Below are positions 33,873-45,143 of a DNA stretch of 64,000 nt, piece after piece; position 1 is the first letter of the stretch; every line of letters begins with the position of its first letter. Position numbers and translations under genes: made by a program. A model generated the notes under the pieces. That model saw only the letters and a program-made list of their open reading frames with translations. It was not told the origin of the DNA and did no database searches. This DNA is from Aquarana catesbeiana (lineage: Eukaryota; Chordata; Amphibia; Anura; Ranidae), in the NCBI RefSeq assembly GCF_042186555.1, contig NC_133324.1, positions 130,541,655-130,605,654 on the forward strand. Reading direction: 5' to 3'.

Positions 33873-34192
33873 CCTGCTATTACCAATGGAGGGACAGTGG
33901 GCTCAAGCATTAATATATACATGTCAATGCTGCTGGTATCCTGAAGGAAAGGGGGGTATATTAGTTGAGCCAAAGAATTGTTTACTTTCTCGATAAGATG
34001 TTATATATTGTACGTGTGGGGGGCTTTACTCTTGTTTCTGGATTCCTGGGTGTTGGTCTCGGGGTTATACAATGAGCCAAAGGCTGAAGAAGTGTATGTT
34101 TTGTTCTGGTGTGTAGCCCAGTTGGGCTTTTGTTGTACTGTTTTCTCTGTAATTGTTTTTACAAAACTTGATAAATAAAATTTTCAAAAAAA
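33873..34192 (+). mobile_element. LINE 3'-end insertion with poly-A and ~15-bp target duplication
   Basis: The target sequence AAAATTAAAATTGTG is at 33858-33872 and recurs at 34193-34207 right after the poly-A. The insert ends TTGATAAATAAAATTTTC plus an A-run, with AATAAA at about 34174. The short frame at 33978-34178 may be the tail of the parent LINE or simply its 3' UTR; no RT motif remains. It is a severely 5'-truncated L1-like copy. Confidence 0.8.
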
Positions 34193-34207
34193 AAAATTAA
34201 AATTGTG

Positions 34208-35585
34208 TTCCATGTGGCCTTTGACCTCATCCTGGCTTGATTCAGCGACATCCTCTGGTTGGAGTAGAGTGGTGGACAAAAGCAGTGGCATATATGAGCC
34301 TCTGATGCTAGCACACTGGAAAAAGGATGTCTAAACCTTCTTGCTGTAGTCCACAGGACTATGTGGAGCCATGACTGCTTGTATGCTGACTTTTAGGTTA
34401 AATGACACTGGGGGTCATTCAGCCTGGAACAACTTTCTGACTCAAAGGACAATGCCAGGGAGAAAGTGGGTATTGAAAGCTGCATATTTTAACAAGTGTA
34501 GTAGTGGGATCCCATGCTATTCTGTAAAAGGGTGGTTTACGTCAGATTTTGGGAGAAGCAAGCACACTAATTGCTCTGGTGGTTGCTGGCTTCATAGTAG
34601 AGCCAGAGTTGGTGCTCAGGGCCCCACCCTCCTGAGAGAGGTCAGTGTGTCTGAGGGGAGCCGTGTGAGATGTTGCTGTGCATCAAGGTGTTCAGGTTGG
34701 GGCAGAGGAAGGTCCAAGCCTGCCTGAGAGGAAGTCCATGTGGGACGGGAGCAGCCAGGAGGCTGTAGAGAGTCCAGGAGGGAAAAGCGCAGCTCAGAAG
34801 CTGCAAGGAACAATGCAGAGCTAAAAGTACAGCGCCTGCGCATACCCCTGGGCTATGTTTGATGGTCAGGAAATCCAAAGACCCTACAGAGGTACTTGGA
34901 ACAGTAAAGCTGCCACAACAGAGCCAGGAAGCAGATTGTTATGTCTTTTGCAGTGATGAATGGGAAGAGCTATCTGTATGAGCTTTGACCTGCTTTTAAA
35001 TAAAAGTGGGCTGCCATGCCCTTAAAATACAGTTTTGGACTGACGCAGCTCATTGTAAACGCACCTACCATTTGAGTTTAATCACCCCAATTTTACACAA
35101 GGGAATAAAAAATATATTAGTATAAGTATGGCCAAAGTTTGTTTGGTCATAGTTCTCTTGTGGGTCACAGGGGTGCTCTTACTTTTGCACACTTGTGACC
35201 CACAATCATCCAACAGCAGACTAAAGCCCTCTGTCGGCTGACATCACAGTGTCCCCCCGGACTCTGGATGCATCCTGACAATACTTTTGTCATCCACCCA
35301 GATGATTGACTGGCAGCTGGCTCAGCCTGTCAGTGCGCTGCTGAGACCCTGGACAGCCATTCCCCCGCCCACAGCCTGGCACTCCTGTGAGTGCTGGAGG
35401 GGCAGAGCAGAGAGCTGTTGACTGACAGTCACTTCTCTCTACTCAGTGTTTGCATCTAATTGATGCTACTGGTATATAGATGAGCATGTGTGTTTATTTG
35501 TTATTTTTTATTCCTACACTTCTCCTTTAAAACCTGGAACTAGACTTTACCTCTGAATTCTCTAATAAAATAGGCCTGAAAATGT
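34208..35585. other. No gene recognised; moderately GC-rich
   Basis: 34370-34900 and 35110-35470 are more GC-rich than the surroundings and hold overlapping frames on both strands with no domain I recognise. The composition resembles the interiors of the nearby non-autonomous repeats, so unrecognised repeat DNA is the likeliest explanation. Confidence 0.4.
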
Positions 35586-35588
35586 TAT

Positions 35589-35589
<1 letters not shown>

Positions 35590-35629
<40 letters not shown>
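35590..35629. repeat. (CA)n microsatellite
   Basis: About 19 uninterrupted AC dinucleotides follow TGT and precede TGGTGC. Confidence 0.95.
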
Positions 35630-35630
<1 letters not shown>

Positions 35631-36349
35631 GTGCATGAAATAGATACTGCAAAGCACAGAATCATATGACAAGAGGTCACAGCCCTACCCACTGTGAGCA
35701 CAGTTAATAGATTGAGTGCAAAGGATGGCAACATCACAAATAAGTCAGAAATGGTGGCACCCATACTTCTGATGGCTTCTTTTTAAGTATTTTTTGTAGA
35801 CTTGAAGCTGGGTGAACTCTTCACACTTTAACTTTTGAAATACGTACATGCATGTTACACCAAGCAATAAAAATACCGCATTTTAAAGACACTGTAAAAA
35901 TATGTTAAATCCTGCATCTGATGCATAAGTATGGAGTTTGCTGTACTCTGAAAGGCAAGCCTTTTTTCTGATAGAAATTTATGTTAGGAAAAATGAAATG
36001 TGTCAGAATGCATATGAAAAAATATTATGAACTGAAGACTATTAGGTGAAATGTAAAATTCAGTAATCACCAATCAGCATGAATAAGAATAGATAGAAAT
36101 GTGTTACCTGCTGGAGCAGAATGAAATGGAGAATTACAAAACAAAGTTACAAAACAAATGGCTGGCAGAAGTTTCATGGGTTCTGCCCTGCACTCAGTAT
36201 TACTTGTTAGACATAAACAATCAAGGCGCTCAATGGAGCCCTTTTTAAATCATCAAATATTTTTTTAAAGGCTACATTCGCCTTTGTTGAAAAATAATAA
36301 ATGCAGATGATTTTGCAGGTACAAAAATGTGCTTTTATTATTTTTTTAG
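35630..36349. other. No gene recognised
   Basis: AT-rich spacer; no coding domain or bounded repeat. Confidence 0.45.
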
Positions 36350-36838
36350 ACCCCCTTCACACTGAGGCATTAAAAAACTGACTATAAAACATGAGGCGTT
36401 TTAGCGCCGTTTTTGTGGCATTAGCAGTGCCCTTTTTTAAAGGTCATGTGACAACGTGACCTTAAGAAAAAAGCACCATTTTGTGGTGCTTTTGAAGCGC
36501 TTAGGAAGTGCTTCCCATTCATTTCAATCAATGGACGGGGCATTTTTGAGGTGCTTTTTAAAGTGCTCCAAACATGCCCCAAAGATGCTGCTTGCAGGTC
36601 TTTTTACATAGTTACATAGTTAGTCAGGTTGAAAAAAGACACAAGTCTATCCAGTTCAACCTTAAAACAATAAATAAATAAAATAAAAAATATCATACAA
36701 TCCAATATACCCAATTTTATACCCACAATTGATCTAGAGGAAGGCACCGCCCTGCCATCACACTGCCCCAGTGTGAAAGCATCCATTGAAATTAATGGGA
36801 AGCAGTTTTCAGGAACTTCAGTGTGAAAGGGGTCTTAG
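36350..36838. mobile_element. MITE with CCCCCTTCACACTGAGG ends, split by a CR1 tail
   Basis: ACCCCCTTCACACTGAGGC (left) and CTTCAGTGTGAAAGGGGTCT (right) are inverted. The interior is rich in TGGTGCTTTT/AAGTGCTTCC motifs. It is interrupted at about 36606-36770 by a CR1 3' end. Confidence 0.75.
36606..36770 (-). mobile_element. CR1 3'-end fragment
   Basis: Starts with the CR1 terminal repeats TACATAGTTACATAGTTAG, followed by GTTGAAAAAAGACACAAGTC, matching the 3' end at 16178-16240, then diverges into a subfamily-specific 3' region with an A/T-rich stretch. It is a very short 5'-truncated copy nested in the MITE. Confidence 0.85.
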
Positions 36839-37429
36839 ACAGGAGCCTGCAAAGCGTTGCACCCGCTCAATGGAACACTGGTGGAATGTCAGGCTCCTGC
36901 AGACACTTCTACAGCTCTCTGCCTGGTCCTCTGTACAGGCGGTCAGTTACTGAGCTGTAGGAAGTGTCAATGGACAGTGAGGGCGCTGATCAGTGCACTT
37001 GTAGTCCATCAAACTACAAGCTCATATGCCACGATGGCAGATGGGACTTGTAATTTATGAATTCACAGATCTCTGTAAATGAATGCCTTGGTTGTGCGGT
37101 TGCAGGGGAGAGGAACCCCATGCTGCTGTTGCAGGGCGGCTCACGGGGTGTGGGGAGCTGATGCATAGCAACATGTTATACCCTAATACAAGTGTAATAT
37201 GTAACATGTTGCTAAACGTGAGCCTGTCATTTAATGCAACCAGTATAAGTACCGGAATTTGACTTGTAACAGCCTCCTGCAATTTTCCATGAAGCAGCAC
37301 TAAGACTAGGAGAGGGAGCCAAACTAGTACTGGGAGCCAAACCGGTTAGCTGCATTTAGCTTTGATGAAATGGAAGAAGATGAGAGGAGGAGAGAGCACA
37401 GTGAGCAAAGAGATTACCTCATCAGTTCT
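36839..37429. other. No gene recognised
   Basis: GTACCGGAATTTGACTTGTA and similar stretches belong to no family I can name. The minus-strand frame at 37055-37300 has no recognisable domain. Confidence 0.4.
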
Positions 37430-39062
37430 CTCCTGGTCATTTTTTTTACCTTGATGCATTCCCTGAATTAGGATAAAAAATGCCCCACTACCTGTTTCCC
37501 CCACCCAGTCACCAAAAACTTACCTGAGCCCTCCACTCATCCAGTGCTGTCTCGTCTGCAAGGCCCCTCTCCTCTCTTTGTAGTCTCACAGAAGACACTG
37601 GGAGCAGCAGAAGCTATTGAATTCTGCAGCTGTCAGTCAAATCCTGTGAAGAGGGAGCTGGGCGGGGGCCGAGCAGCACTGTGTGTGTCTATGGAAGCAC
37701 ACAGCCTGGCTTGGTAGCATGCCTGCATTAGTGCCCCCTCAGCTTGTGGCTTACTGAGGGGGCACTTGTAGGATGAAGGAGTGGAGAGTGCTACCAGGGG
37801 ACTCCAGAAGATGAGATAAGGGATTGCTTTGTGCAACACCATTGCACAGAGCAGGTAAATATAACCAATTTTTTATGTAGCACCCTCTAGTTAGGTAGGT
37901 GCTAAAGTGAGGATTTTTGGCAGAGTAAGTACATTTAGGCAGGCCTATCTAGCTGGTAGTCCTGTTTGTTTTCATTCTGGGCTGGGAGTGACTCAAGGTA
38001 GCAGCTGGTGACTCACAGGCCACATCACTTCACGATCACCTCCCTCTTCCTTCTAAAAAGTGCTAGAAGGAGAGGAGGGGAAGAGAGGTGGGGCTGTCTG
38101 GGGTAACTTAAGGAGCCTTGACCAATCCCCCACTTGGATTGGCAGGGGGCAGGCCCCCTTAAATAACCGGGGTCATCACCTCTGGGGAGGAGTTGTCGGG
38201 TGGAAGAGCTGGAGTGAGAGAGTGTGAGGCTGTCGGGGCCCACTGGGAGCTCCCCAGTCTGGGGGGTGGGGGGTAATCCTGGGTCAGGGCTCGGGTGCAT
38301 CCAGGAGGAGTAACAAGATCCTGGAAGGAGAGGCACATGAGAGAGCAAGTAAAGGACAGCAGGAGAGAACACTTCTAAGAGACTCCAGGGAGAACTACTG
38401 GTCGCAGCCAGGAGGGCTGGTGAGTAAGCACAGTCGGGAGGACTTGGGAGACATGCCTGAGAGAACTGGGAGATTGCAGTTTGTGATGGGTGCAGAACCA
38501 GGAGTGAGGACTGTGGAAAGGGTAGTGGAAAGAGCTCATTGCCAGGCTGGCTGGCAGGACCTGAAGAGAGCTATCTGGGATTGGTAGCTGAATGGAGGAC
38601 AGTTAGCACCTAAACTATTTCTAAACCACAGGGGCCCAAGGTCCCTGCCCGCAAAAGGCAGTTCATTGAGGTCTGGCTGAAGCAGTGTCAGGCCTACCAT
38701 GCAGTGCTAGCTAGTCTGGAGGAGTAACAATCTGCAGCAAGTGAAGTGCTGGAGGAGGAACAGTGTGCAGCAGGTGTTTGTGCTGGAGAAAAGGTTGAAG
38801 TGTATATAGAAGTCCCAAGCAAGTTTGCACTGAATATTCTGGGGCATCCCATAATTCCCCATTTCCCATCCAAGTTTAATCTCCTCAAATAAAAACAAAA
38901 CAAAAGCAAAGCTATGGACTGTTCTGTGTCTCTAAGTAACTGAGAAATGGCTGTCTGGCTGGGCAGGGTGACAGGTGAACCACTACATTCAGCAACCCCT
39001 ATGGGGGCATGGCTACATTTATTTTCTATAAATAAAACATTATCGTTTACCATCACTTTAAT
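37430..39062. repeat. 'CACTTTAA' interspersed repeat split by a solo LTR
   Basis: The left part (37430-37871: TTTTACCTTGATGCATTCCC, GC-rich middle, GAGCAGGTAAATATAACC) matches the family at 31265-32255. Its right edge CCATCACTTTAATG appears only at 39049-39062, after the LTR inserted at 37876-39017. Confidence 0.65.
37876..39017 (+). mobile_element. Solo LTR (about 1.14 kb)
   Basis: Begins TGTAGCACCCTCTAGTTAGG and ends CCCCTATGGGGGCATGGCTACA (its last 7 bases GGCTACA), so it has TG...CA edges with short inverted TGTAGC/GCTACA. TTTA directly flanks both sides (37872-37875 and 39018-39021), a 4-bp target duplication. An AATAAA signal lies at 38887, about 130 bp before the end. No gag or pol sequence is adjacent, so it is a single LTR left by recombination. 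The class (Gypsy-like or endogenous-retrovirus-like) cannot be told from the LTR alone. Confidence 0.72.
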
Positions 39063-39231
39063 GACAGATAATGGATTAAAGAAATAACAGTCTCATGTTG
39101 TCTATTCCATCTTGCATGGTCATGAAGGCATTTCTCATCTTACAGAAAGGTGTAAACTGCTCATTTATGCTACTCAGATCAATGACTCAACAGCTGCATT
39201 GCAATCTTCCAGGGAGACAATCCACAAGCTT

Positions 39232-39692
39232 AAACCAGTATTAAACCCAAAATCAAAAATCTAATATACTGCAGATCATTAGATCTGGTGACAACATTCA
39301 TTTTCTTATTTTAGGCTTTTCCCCCTCTGTTTTCACCTGTTGATCTGGCCAGTAACACACCTGCAGTAATACAGTGCCCCCACTCTGGATGAAGGAGCAC
39401 AAAGGCACCTTTGGACAGCAGCATTGTCAGTCGGGGGGGGGGCAAAGAATGTTAGATGTACTAGCAGATTTAGATCCACTAACAAATTGATGCCAAACTT
39501 CAGCTAACACTTTATAAGCAACAGTTTTGTTCCTTTTTGGGATCAAGGTTTTCATGAATAAATAAAAGCTGATCATCCCTGTCAGTGTTAGAAAGCCTAA
39601 GAACAAAATAAATAATACATCCATCACATCTAAGAATTGGCAAACTGCAATATAATAAATGTTTGCTTTTGGGTTTAATACCACTTTAATAC
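39232..39692. mobile_element. Non-autonomous element with TATTAAACCCAAAA ends
   Basis: AGTATTAAACCCAAAATCAA near the left edge and TTTTGGGTTTAATACCACTTTAA (21 of these bases lie at 39667-39690) near the right edge are inverted copies. The interior is non-coding; the 85-residue minus-strand frame at 39427-39684 lies entirely within the repeat. Confidence 0.72.
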
Positions 39693-40499
39693 ATCACTGA
39701 GTTTATTGGTCAGTGTAGTTATTGCTATTTTGTTTCCCTATAGTGCGGCGAATGTTCACTCTGTGAATTCTATTCCTGGCTGTAGTGCACTCAAAGCTAA
39801 TAACTTCATACAAAGATTATATATTACTCTCAAATTACAAGAACTCACTCCAAACATTTTTTTCTCATTTAGGACAGAGTGAGAAAGGATAGAGCTACTT
39901 CGGAAAAAATGGTGCACATGAAAAAGGTTTTCAGTACCACAATCTAGAATTCGTTTTTTTCCAGACCTCATACATTGTAGCTTTGCGATGTTCAACTGGT
40001 ATACTGTAATTAAAACAAAGCCATAATGTCAAGTAAGAAGACTTCTGGCTGTTTATAGGTACAGTATTTAAAGGTAAACTCCAATAGTATATAATAATTT
40101 GTTTAGACTCAGGGCCTGTGCTTGCTGTTGAGTGGTTCTGATATTTCTTCTAACTTTCTTTGTCAACCGTTGAACGCTCTTGCTCATATCCATTGGGATG
40201 CCAGTACCCTAATTTTCTTTATGGATTTGAATGTGGAGCAGTGCAAATGTAGACTAGTGTGTTTCCTGGGATTATCATCTGCGATTATTAGAAGGGGAGC
40301 CTACACAACACAGGGTCATATGCCCAGAGTTGCTGTCTAGCCCTAAAGCAGGCCTAAAGTTCTAAAGAGGCTTACAACCTCTTACCTGTGAATTTAATTG
40401 AAATGGATTAGAGAAAAACTGTATACTGGACTTACTGGACTTTTTGTTTAAGCCTAGTTGCAATTTTTCCTGCATTAGCAGTTCACAAATGTAATGCAT
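39693..40499. other. No gene recognised
   Basis: AT-rich spacer; no coding domain or bounded repeat. Confidence 0.4.
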
Positions 40500-40990
40500 G
40501 TTTGCCTGCAGTAGGCCTTGAGTAGGGACAGGTTGAACGTACCCGGGTTCGATTCAGGACAGCTTTGGAGAACATTACATTTCAGAGTGCTGAATTTAAC
40601 CCCCCTTGAAGTCAATGGAAGGTGAATGTTAAAAGAAATAGTAATGGTATGAATTTTAAGGGAGAAGAACATGCAAAAAAAAAACAAGAAAAAGAAGCCC
40701 TCCCCTCTCCTGGTAAAATCCACACCAGAACCTTATCTGAACATGCAGCCTTGGCTAGCCAGGAAAGGAGGTGCTTAGTGTGCGGGGACCCCCCTCTGGT
40801 AAAGCACCTTTTCCCAATGTTGATGAGGACAAGGGCCTCTTACCCACAACCCTGGCCTGGTGGTTGTGGGGTCTGTGGACAGGGGCTTATCAGAATCCTG
40901 AAGCCACCCTCTAACAATAAGTGGGTCCCCAAGTATGATGCCCATGTGCTTGAGTAAGGGGTACATGGTACCCTTGCTCATTCTCAGGAA
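40500..40990. repeat. Interspersed repeat with CCTGGCCTGGTGGTTGTGGGG core
   Basis: Contains CCCGGGTTCGATTCAGGAC, AAGCCCTCCCCTCTCCTGG, CCTGGTGGTTGTGGGGTCTG and GGGTACATGGTACCCTTGCT, an order I recall from a frog dispersed repeat. The frame at 40622-40957 is probably fortuitous. No inverted ends are visible. Confidence 0.5.
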
Positions 40991-41611
40991 AAAGTGAACA
41001 GGTTTATTTTAATCACGGGAGGCACAACCTACCAACAGCTGGAGTTTTCAATGTGACATTCATTTTTTATACCTACCTGTCCCTGTAGCTAAATCTCTAC
41101 ATTCTCCACTAATCATTTCTGAATGGCCCTAAGCCTAAGTGAAAGCCTGAAAACAGTTCTGCTTCATTTTTGAGCCTATTGCAGCCTTGTTCACGTGATT
41201 TGAAAAATGAAAAGGTCATGGAAAAAACAAAAACATTGCACAACATGGAATTATAAGATTAGAGACCACAGTTGTAGCCTGAAGCACTGTGATAAGCCTT
41301 CTAAACCTGGTTTTGAATTTTGACATCAGAAAATTTCCAATGCTTGTTGCATAGCATTAGCACTTCACTTATTTATCTGCTTCCTGGAGCTGTGGCAGAA
41401 AATGTATGGGATTAACTGAAATTACATCTAATATACATTTTTAAACACCAGAAAGTGTCTTAGCCTAAGATAAAAAAAAGAAAATAAAGATATATTAGCT
41501 GCTAATATTAACTTTTGAAAATGCTGGTTGCTTGGCTGTCATGCTGATTCGGTAGCTCAATATTCTTTGAGTCACTGATATGGAAAAAAGTACATAGATT
41601 AAGAGCTGTAG
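40991..41611. other. No gene recognised
   Basis: AT-rich spacer without recognised features. Confidence 0.4.
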
Positions 41612-41787
41612 GGGGAGATTTACTAAAACGGGTGCACACAGAATTTGGTGCAGCTGTGCATAGTAACCAATCAGCTTCTAATTTCAGCATGTTCAATTAA
41701 GCTTTGGCAAAAAAACCTGGAAGTTGATTAATTACTATGCACAGCTGTACTAGATACTGCGCACACCAATTTTAGTAAATCTCCCCA
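41612..41787. mobile_element. Fold-back MITE (GGGGAGATTTACTAAAAC type)
   Basis: GGGGAGATTTACTAAAAC on the left and ATTTTAGTAAATCTCCCC on the right are inverted. Inner segments GTGCAGCTGTGCATAGTAAC and ATTACTATGCACAGCTGTAC also pair. It is a diverged relative of 14632-14819. Confidence 0.82.
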
Positions 41788-41804
41788 GAATGTCAGTGGT
41801 TTAA

Positions 41805-42711
41805 CCACTTCAGCCCCAAAAGGATTTACCCCCTTCCTGACCAGGCCATTTTTTGCTATACGGCACTGCATTACTTTAACTGACAATTGTGCAGTCGTGC
41901 GACGCTGTACCCATATAAAATGTATGTACTTTTTTTCCCCACAAATAGAGCTTTCTTTTGGTGGTTTTTAATCACCTCTGCGGTTTTGATTTTTTTCGCT
42001 ATAAACAAAAAAAGCCGACAATTTTGAGAAAAAAAACAATATTTTTTACTTTCTGCTATAAAACATATCCAATAAAAAAATGTAAAAAGAATCAAATTTC
42101 TTCATTAATTTAAGCCGATATGTATTCTGCTACATATATTTAATTTTGGTAAAAAAAAACCCCAATAAGCGTATATTGATTGGTTTGCGCAAAAGTTATA
42201 TCGTCTAGAAAATAGGGGAAAAACGTATGGCATTTTTATACACCTAGCTGACATTTTTGACACTTTTTTGGGAACCAGTGACATTATTACAGTGATCAGT
42301 GCTAAAAATATGCACTGACATTGTACTAATGACACCGGAAGGGAAGTCGTTAACATCAAGGGCAATCAAAGGATTAAATGTGTTCCCTCAGTGTGTTTCC
42401 AACTGTGTGGGGGGGGTGGGCTGCCTGGGACAACACACAGATCCGTCTTCCTGCATAGCAGGAAGACCAGATCCTGTGTGTCATCCCCTGACAAAATGGA
42501 GATCTGCCTTATTTACTTCGGCAAATCCCCATTGTGTCTATGTGGGGAATGATCGCAGTCGGCTGGCGGACATCGAGCCCACTGGACCCGCTGATTGGCT
42601 GGCCAATCAGTGCACGCGCACCCACAGAACCTCGTGCACGAACCAACATACACCTACGGTGATTAGCGCAGCCGAGCCACAGTGTAACTGCGGTGGCTGG
42701 TCGGCAAGAGG
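41805..42711. mobile_element. TTAA-flanked non-autonomous element
   Basis: TTAA at 41801-41804 precedes CCACTTCAGCCCCAAAAGGA; GGTCGGCAAGAGG precedes TTAA at 42712-42715. The ends match those of 25724-27972 and 45144-46112. The interior shares ATAAGCGTATATTGATTGGT and GCACTGACATTGTACTAATG-type segments with 45144-46112. It is non-coding. Confidence 0.8.
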
Positions 42712-42715
42712 TTAA

Positions 42716-43181
42716 AGAGTAACTCCACTTTTGTTGAGTAAAAAACATTGCCCTCTGGGTGATCTATGTTCATTACAAGGATTTGAATAAACTTTGTTGC
42801 AGATTCCTAGCTTTTGTTATTCTGAAGAAATCCCTGTGTGTTTCTCTGGGCCCATGTGCTGAGTGCGACTAATGGGAGGGGTTTCATAATTATCAACCAG
42901 CTGCTGCACCTCTTGTTGTTCTGAAGTAATAGCTGTTTGTTTGTCTGTGTCCATGTGGAAAGTGAGTCTGTATGGGAGCGGTTTTGTAATTATCAATCAG
43001 TTGCTGCACAGAGCACCCCTAGGCAGCCATATTGCATTGCATTTTACAGAAAATTACAGAGCTGCAGATTGAAAAGGAAATGTAATTTTTAATAGCATTC
43101 AATTACAATATGACTTGTGTCGCAATTGTATATGCTATATTTTTTTTTCTATTTTTTTCCCCACAAAATTGGAGCTACCCT
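42716..43181. mobile_element. TTAA-flanked non-autonomous element (AACTCCACTTTTGTTG ends)
   Basis: It starts immediately after the TTAA at 42712-42715 that also closes the previous element, and ends at TTAA 43182-43185. GAGTAACTCCACTTTTGT and ACAAAATTGGAGCTACCC are inverted ends. A piece of about 90 bp containing TTATCAACCAGCTGCTGCAC is duplicated inside. It is the same family as 22493-23079. Confidence 0.8.
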
Positions 43182-43185
43182 TTAA

Positions 43186-44969
43186 TATTTGTTTCTGACT
43201 TGGTGATACAGCCACTGGATTAATATGACAGCCAGGTAACTAGCATTTTCAAAAGGAGGTCAGCAATAGCTGGATTTATAGTTCACTTTAGTTTCCCTTT
43301 AACCCTGAACAATGTACTCACAAGAAATAAACCCTTTGCTTTTATTTCGTAGTGCAGTTGGATGACTTCCAGAGACTAAAGGACAATAATTCTATTCCAC
43401 TCGGCACGGTTTTAGCAGAAGATTAGGGAACGCAATAGGTATTATCATATTAGCAACAGAATACGTTTCTCGGGTATTTTATTTTGTGTGTGTGTGTGTG
43501 TGTGTGTGATGATATTTCCTCCTTGTGCCTTTCCTAAGTCTCAAATTTGCTCTCTCTTTCCCTCTCATATTGACCACTTGTTAAATCTTTTTGTTTGTTT
43601 CCCGCCATTCTCCTGGGAGGCTGAGACAGACAGGCTTGCCAGATTCATTTTCTGATCAAAGCTGTTTGATTTGGTCAATTTTGCCACATTGGAGACGTTC
43701 TCTATTACAGAGATAAATAGCCTCGAGCCAACTGTCAACGAAAACTTGTAAGCTAATAAATTATTCCAATTTCTTGCAGTGGATTTCTCTGGAGACAGCC
43801 CTAGGAAATACACTTTTTGATTAGTAAATTTCTCTGTGTGTGTGTCTGGACATTCAAATGTGTCTACTTTGATTAGTACCATTGCTTTTCAAGTCCAAGT
43901 TGGCTGAGGGGCTGTCAGTTGAAGGCAGGCCTAATGCATAATGCATAAACTGTGCCCGCTAACCGGTGCCTGATTCAGCACTGGAAAGGCGGGAAAATTG
44001 CCCTAACAACCCCGGCGGTTTCTTTTTTTTTATCAAGGGAGATAAAGTTTCAAGACTTGTCATCTGTTGAAGCGACGGTTACTTGTCACAAGAGTCACAG
44101 AGGTTTGGAAAGGTTGAAAAAGCAATACCACGCAGCGGCAAAAACAGATGATCTACTGAGACCTTCTTAAATTGATTACCTCCCCCAAATATTGGCATCT
44201 TTAAAAGATGTTCTGTATTTTCAAGGGTAATCAGTATATCAGGCTCTGCCTCCTGGGCTTTTTTAAAAGCTTGGTGTTTAACAAGGTTTTCCATATTTCC
44301 AAGGGAGCCTCCAGAGCATTTTAAGCCTTCAGTATGTTTCACGTTAAAAACACAAAATAAATAAACACATCAAATAAACTAATTACAATCCCCTTATTGA
44401 AATCTGTAAAACAAGTTCTTTTTTAGGAGTCTAACTTCTAGGTGTTTTAAAACTTGTGATCATGGAGCTCAGTGAATTTAACAATAAAGAATCAACACTG
44501 CTACCAACAAATTTGAAGACCTTGGGCATGATTCCATGTAATTTATGGTATATTTTTCCCAGTGCAATCTGTTTTTTAAAGTCTTCCCTCTACTGGTTAT
44601 AGTCAGGGATAAGGTTTGGATTTGCCACTACTATGGGCGAATCTTGTGGGTTCAATATTCATCATTTTATTGAATTTTGCAGGTTTGATATTCATGGTCT
44701 TGGTAAATTTAACTGCCTATTTACTCAGGAGAATTTTTTTTAAACCATAATGAACTGTATGGACATAAGAAATGGCCATCACTCTTAGAAGGACCAATAC
44801 GAGGGCTTTTTTGCTGGCCTTCTAAGCTATGGCCAACAACCTTAGAATTGTTGGTTTAAGAGCTTTTGGTTCACCCAGCCCCTTCACTATAAAAGGGAGC
44901 AGCCATAGTGTCAGTGAATTGGAAGCTATTACAGGGAAAGCTGACAACTGCATTTTATTTTGTGGTTGA
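43186..44969. other. No gene; (GT)n tract and possible conserved block
   Basis: A (GT)n tract lies at 43485-43508. The stretch 43330-44110 is non-repetitive with balanced composition and homeodomain-like and bHLH-like motifs (CTAATAAATTATTCC, GGGAGGCTGAGACAGACAGG), a weak candidate for conserved regulatory DNA. The frames at 43565-43882 and 44079-44342 have no recognised domain. Confidence 0.4.
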
Positions 44970-45062
44970 TTGGAATATAAGCTTCTTGAGGCCAGGGGCT
45001 AATGTGAATGTACGGTATGCAAAGCATTATGGACAGTGCTATATAAATGCCTGTAAAAAATA
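44970..45062. repeat. Short interspersed repeat tail (GCTATATAAATGCCTG type)
   Basis: GGAATATAAGCTTCTTGAGG, CCAGGGGCTAATGTGAATGT and GTGCTATATAAATGCCTG in this order form the common frog retroposon tail also seen at 2775-2835. Confidence 0.6.
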
Positions 45063-45143
45063 TATAATTTAAAGTCAGTGGTCAATTTTAGTTGCTGTTC
45101 TCAGCATAGCACACTTTTATTGCAGCAAGGCTTCCCTGTTTAA

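Noticed and set aside
34371..34878. Possible exon in the GC-rich stretch with overlapping frames on both strands
   Set aside because: No domain, no matching splice partners, and the composition resembles nearby non-autonomous repeats.
40535..40560. CCCGGGTTCGATTCAGGAC resembling a tRNA T-arm
   Set aside because: No acceptor stem, D-arm or anticodon arm can be built around it; it lies in an interspersed repeat.
42299..42715. 138-residue plus-strand frame
   Set aside because: Entirely inside the TTAA-flanked element 41805-42711; the paralogous element at 45144 does not conserve the frame.
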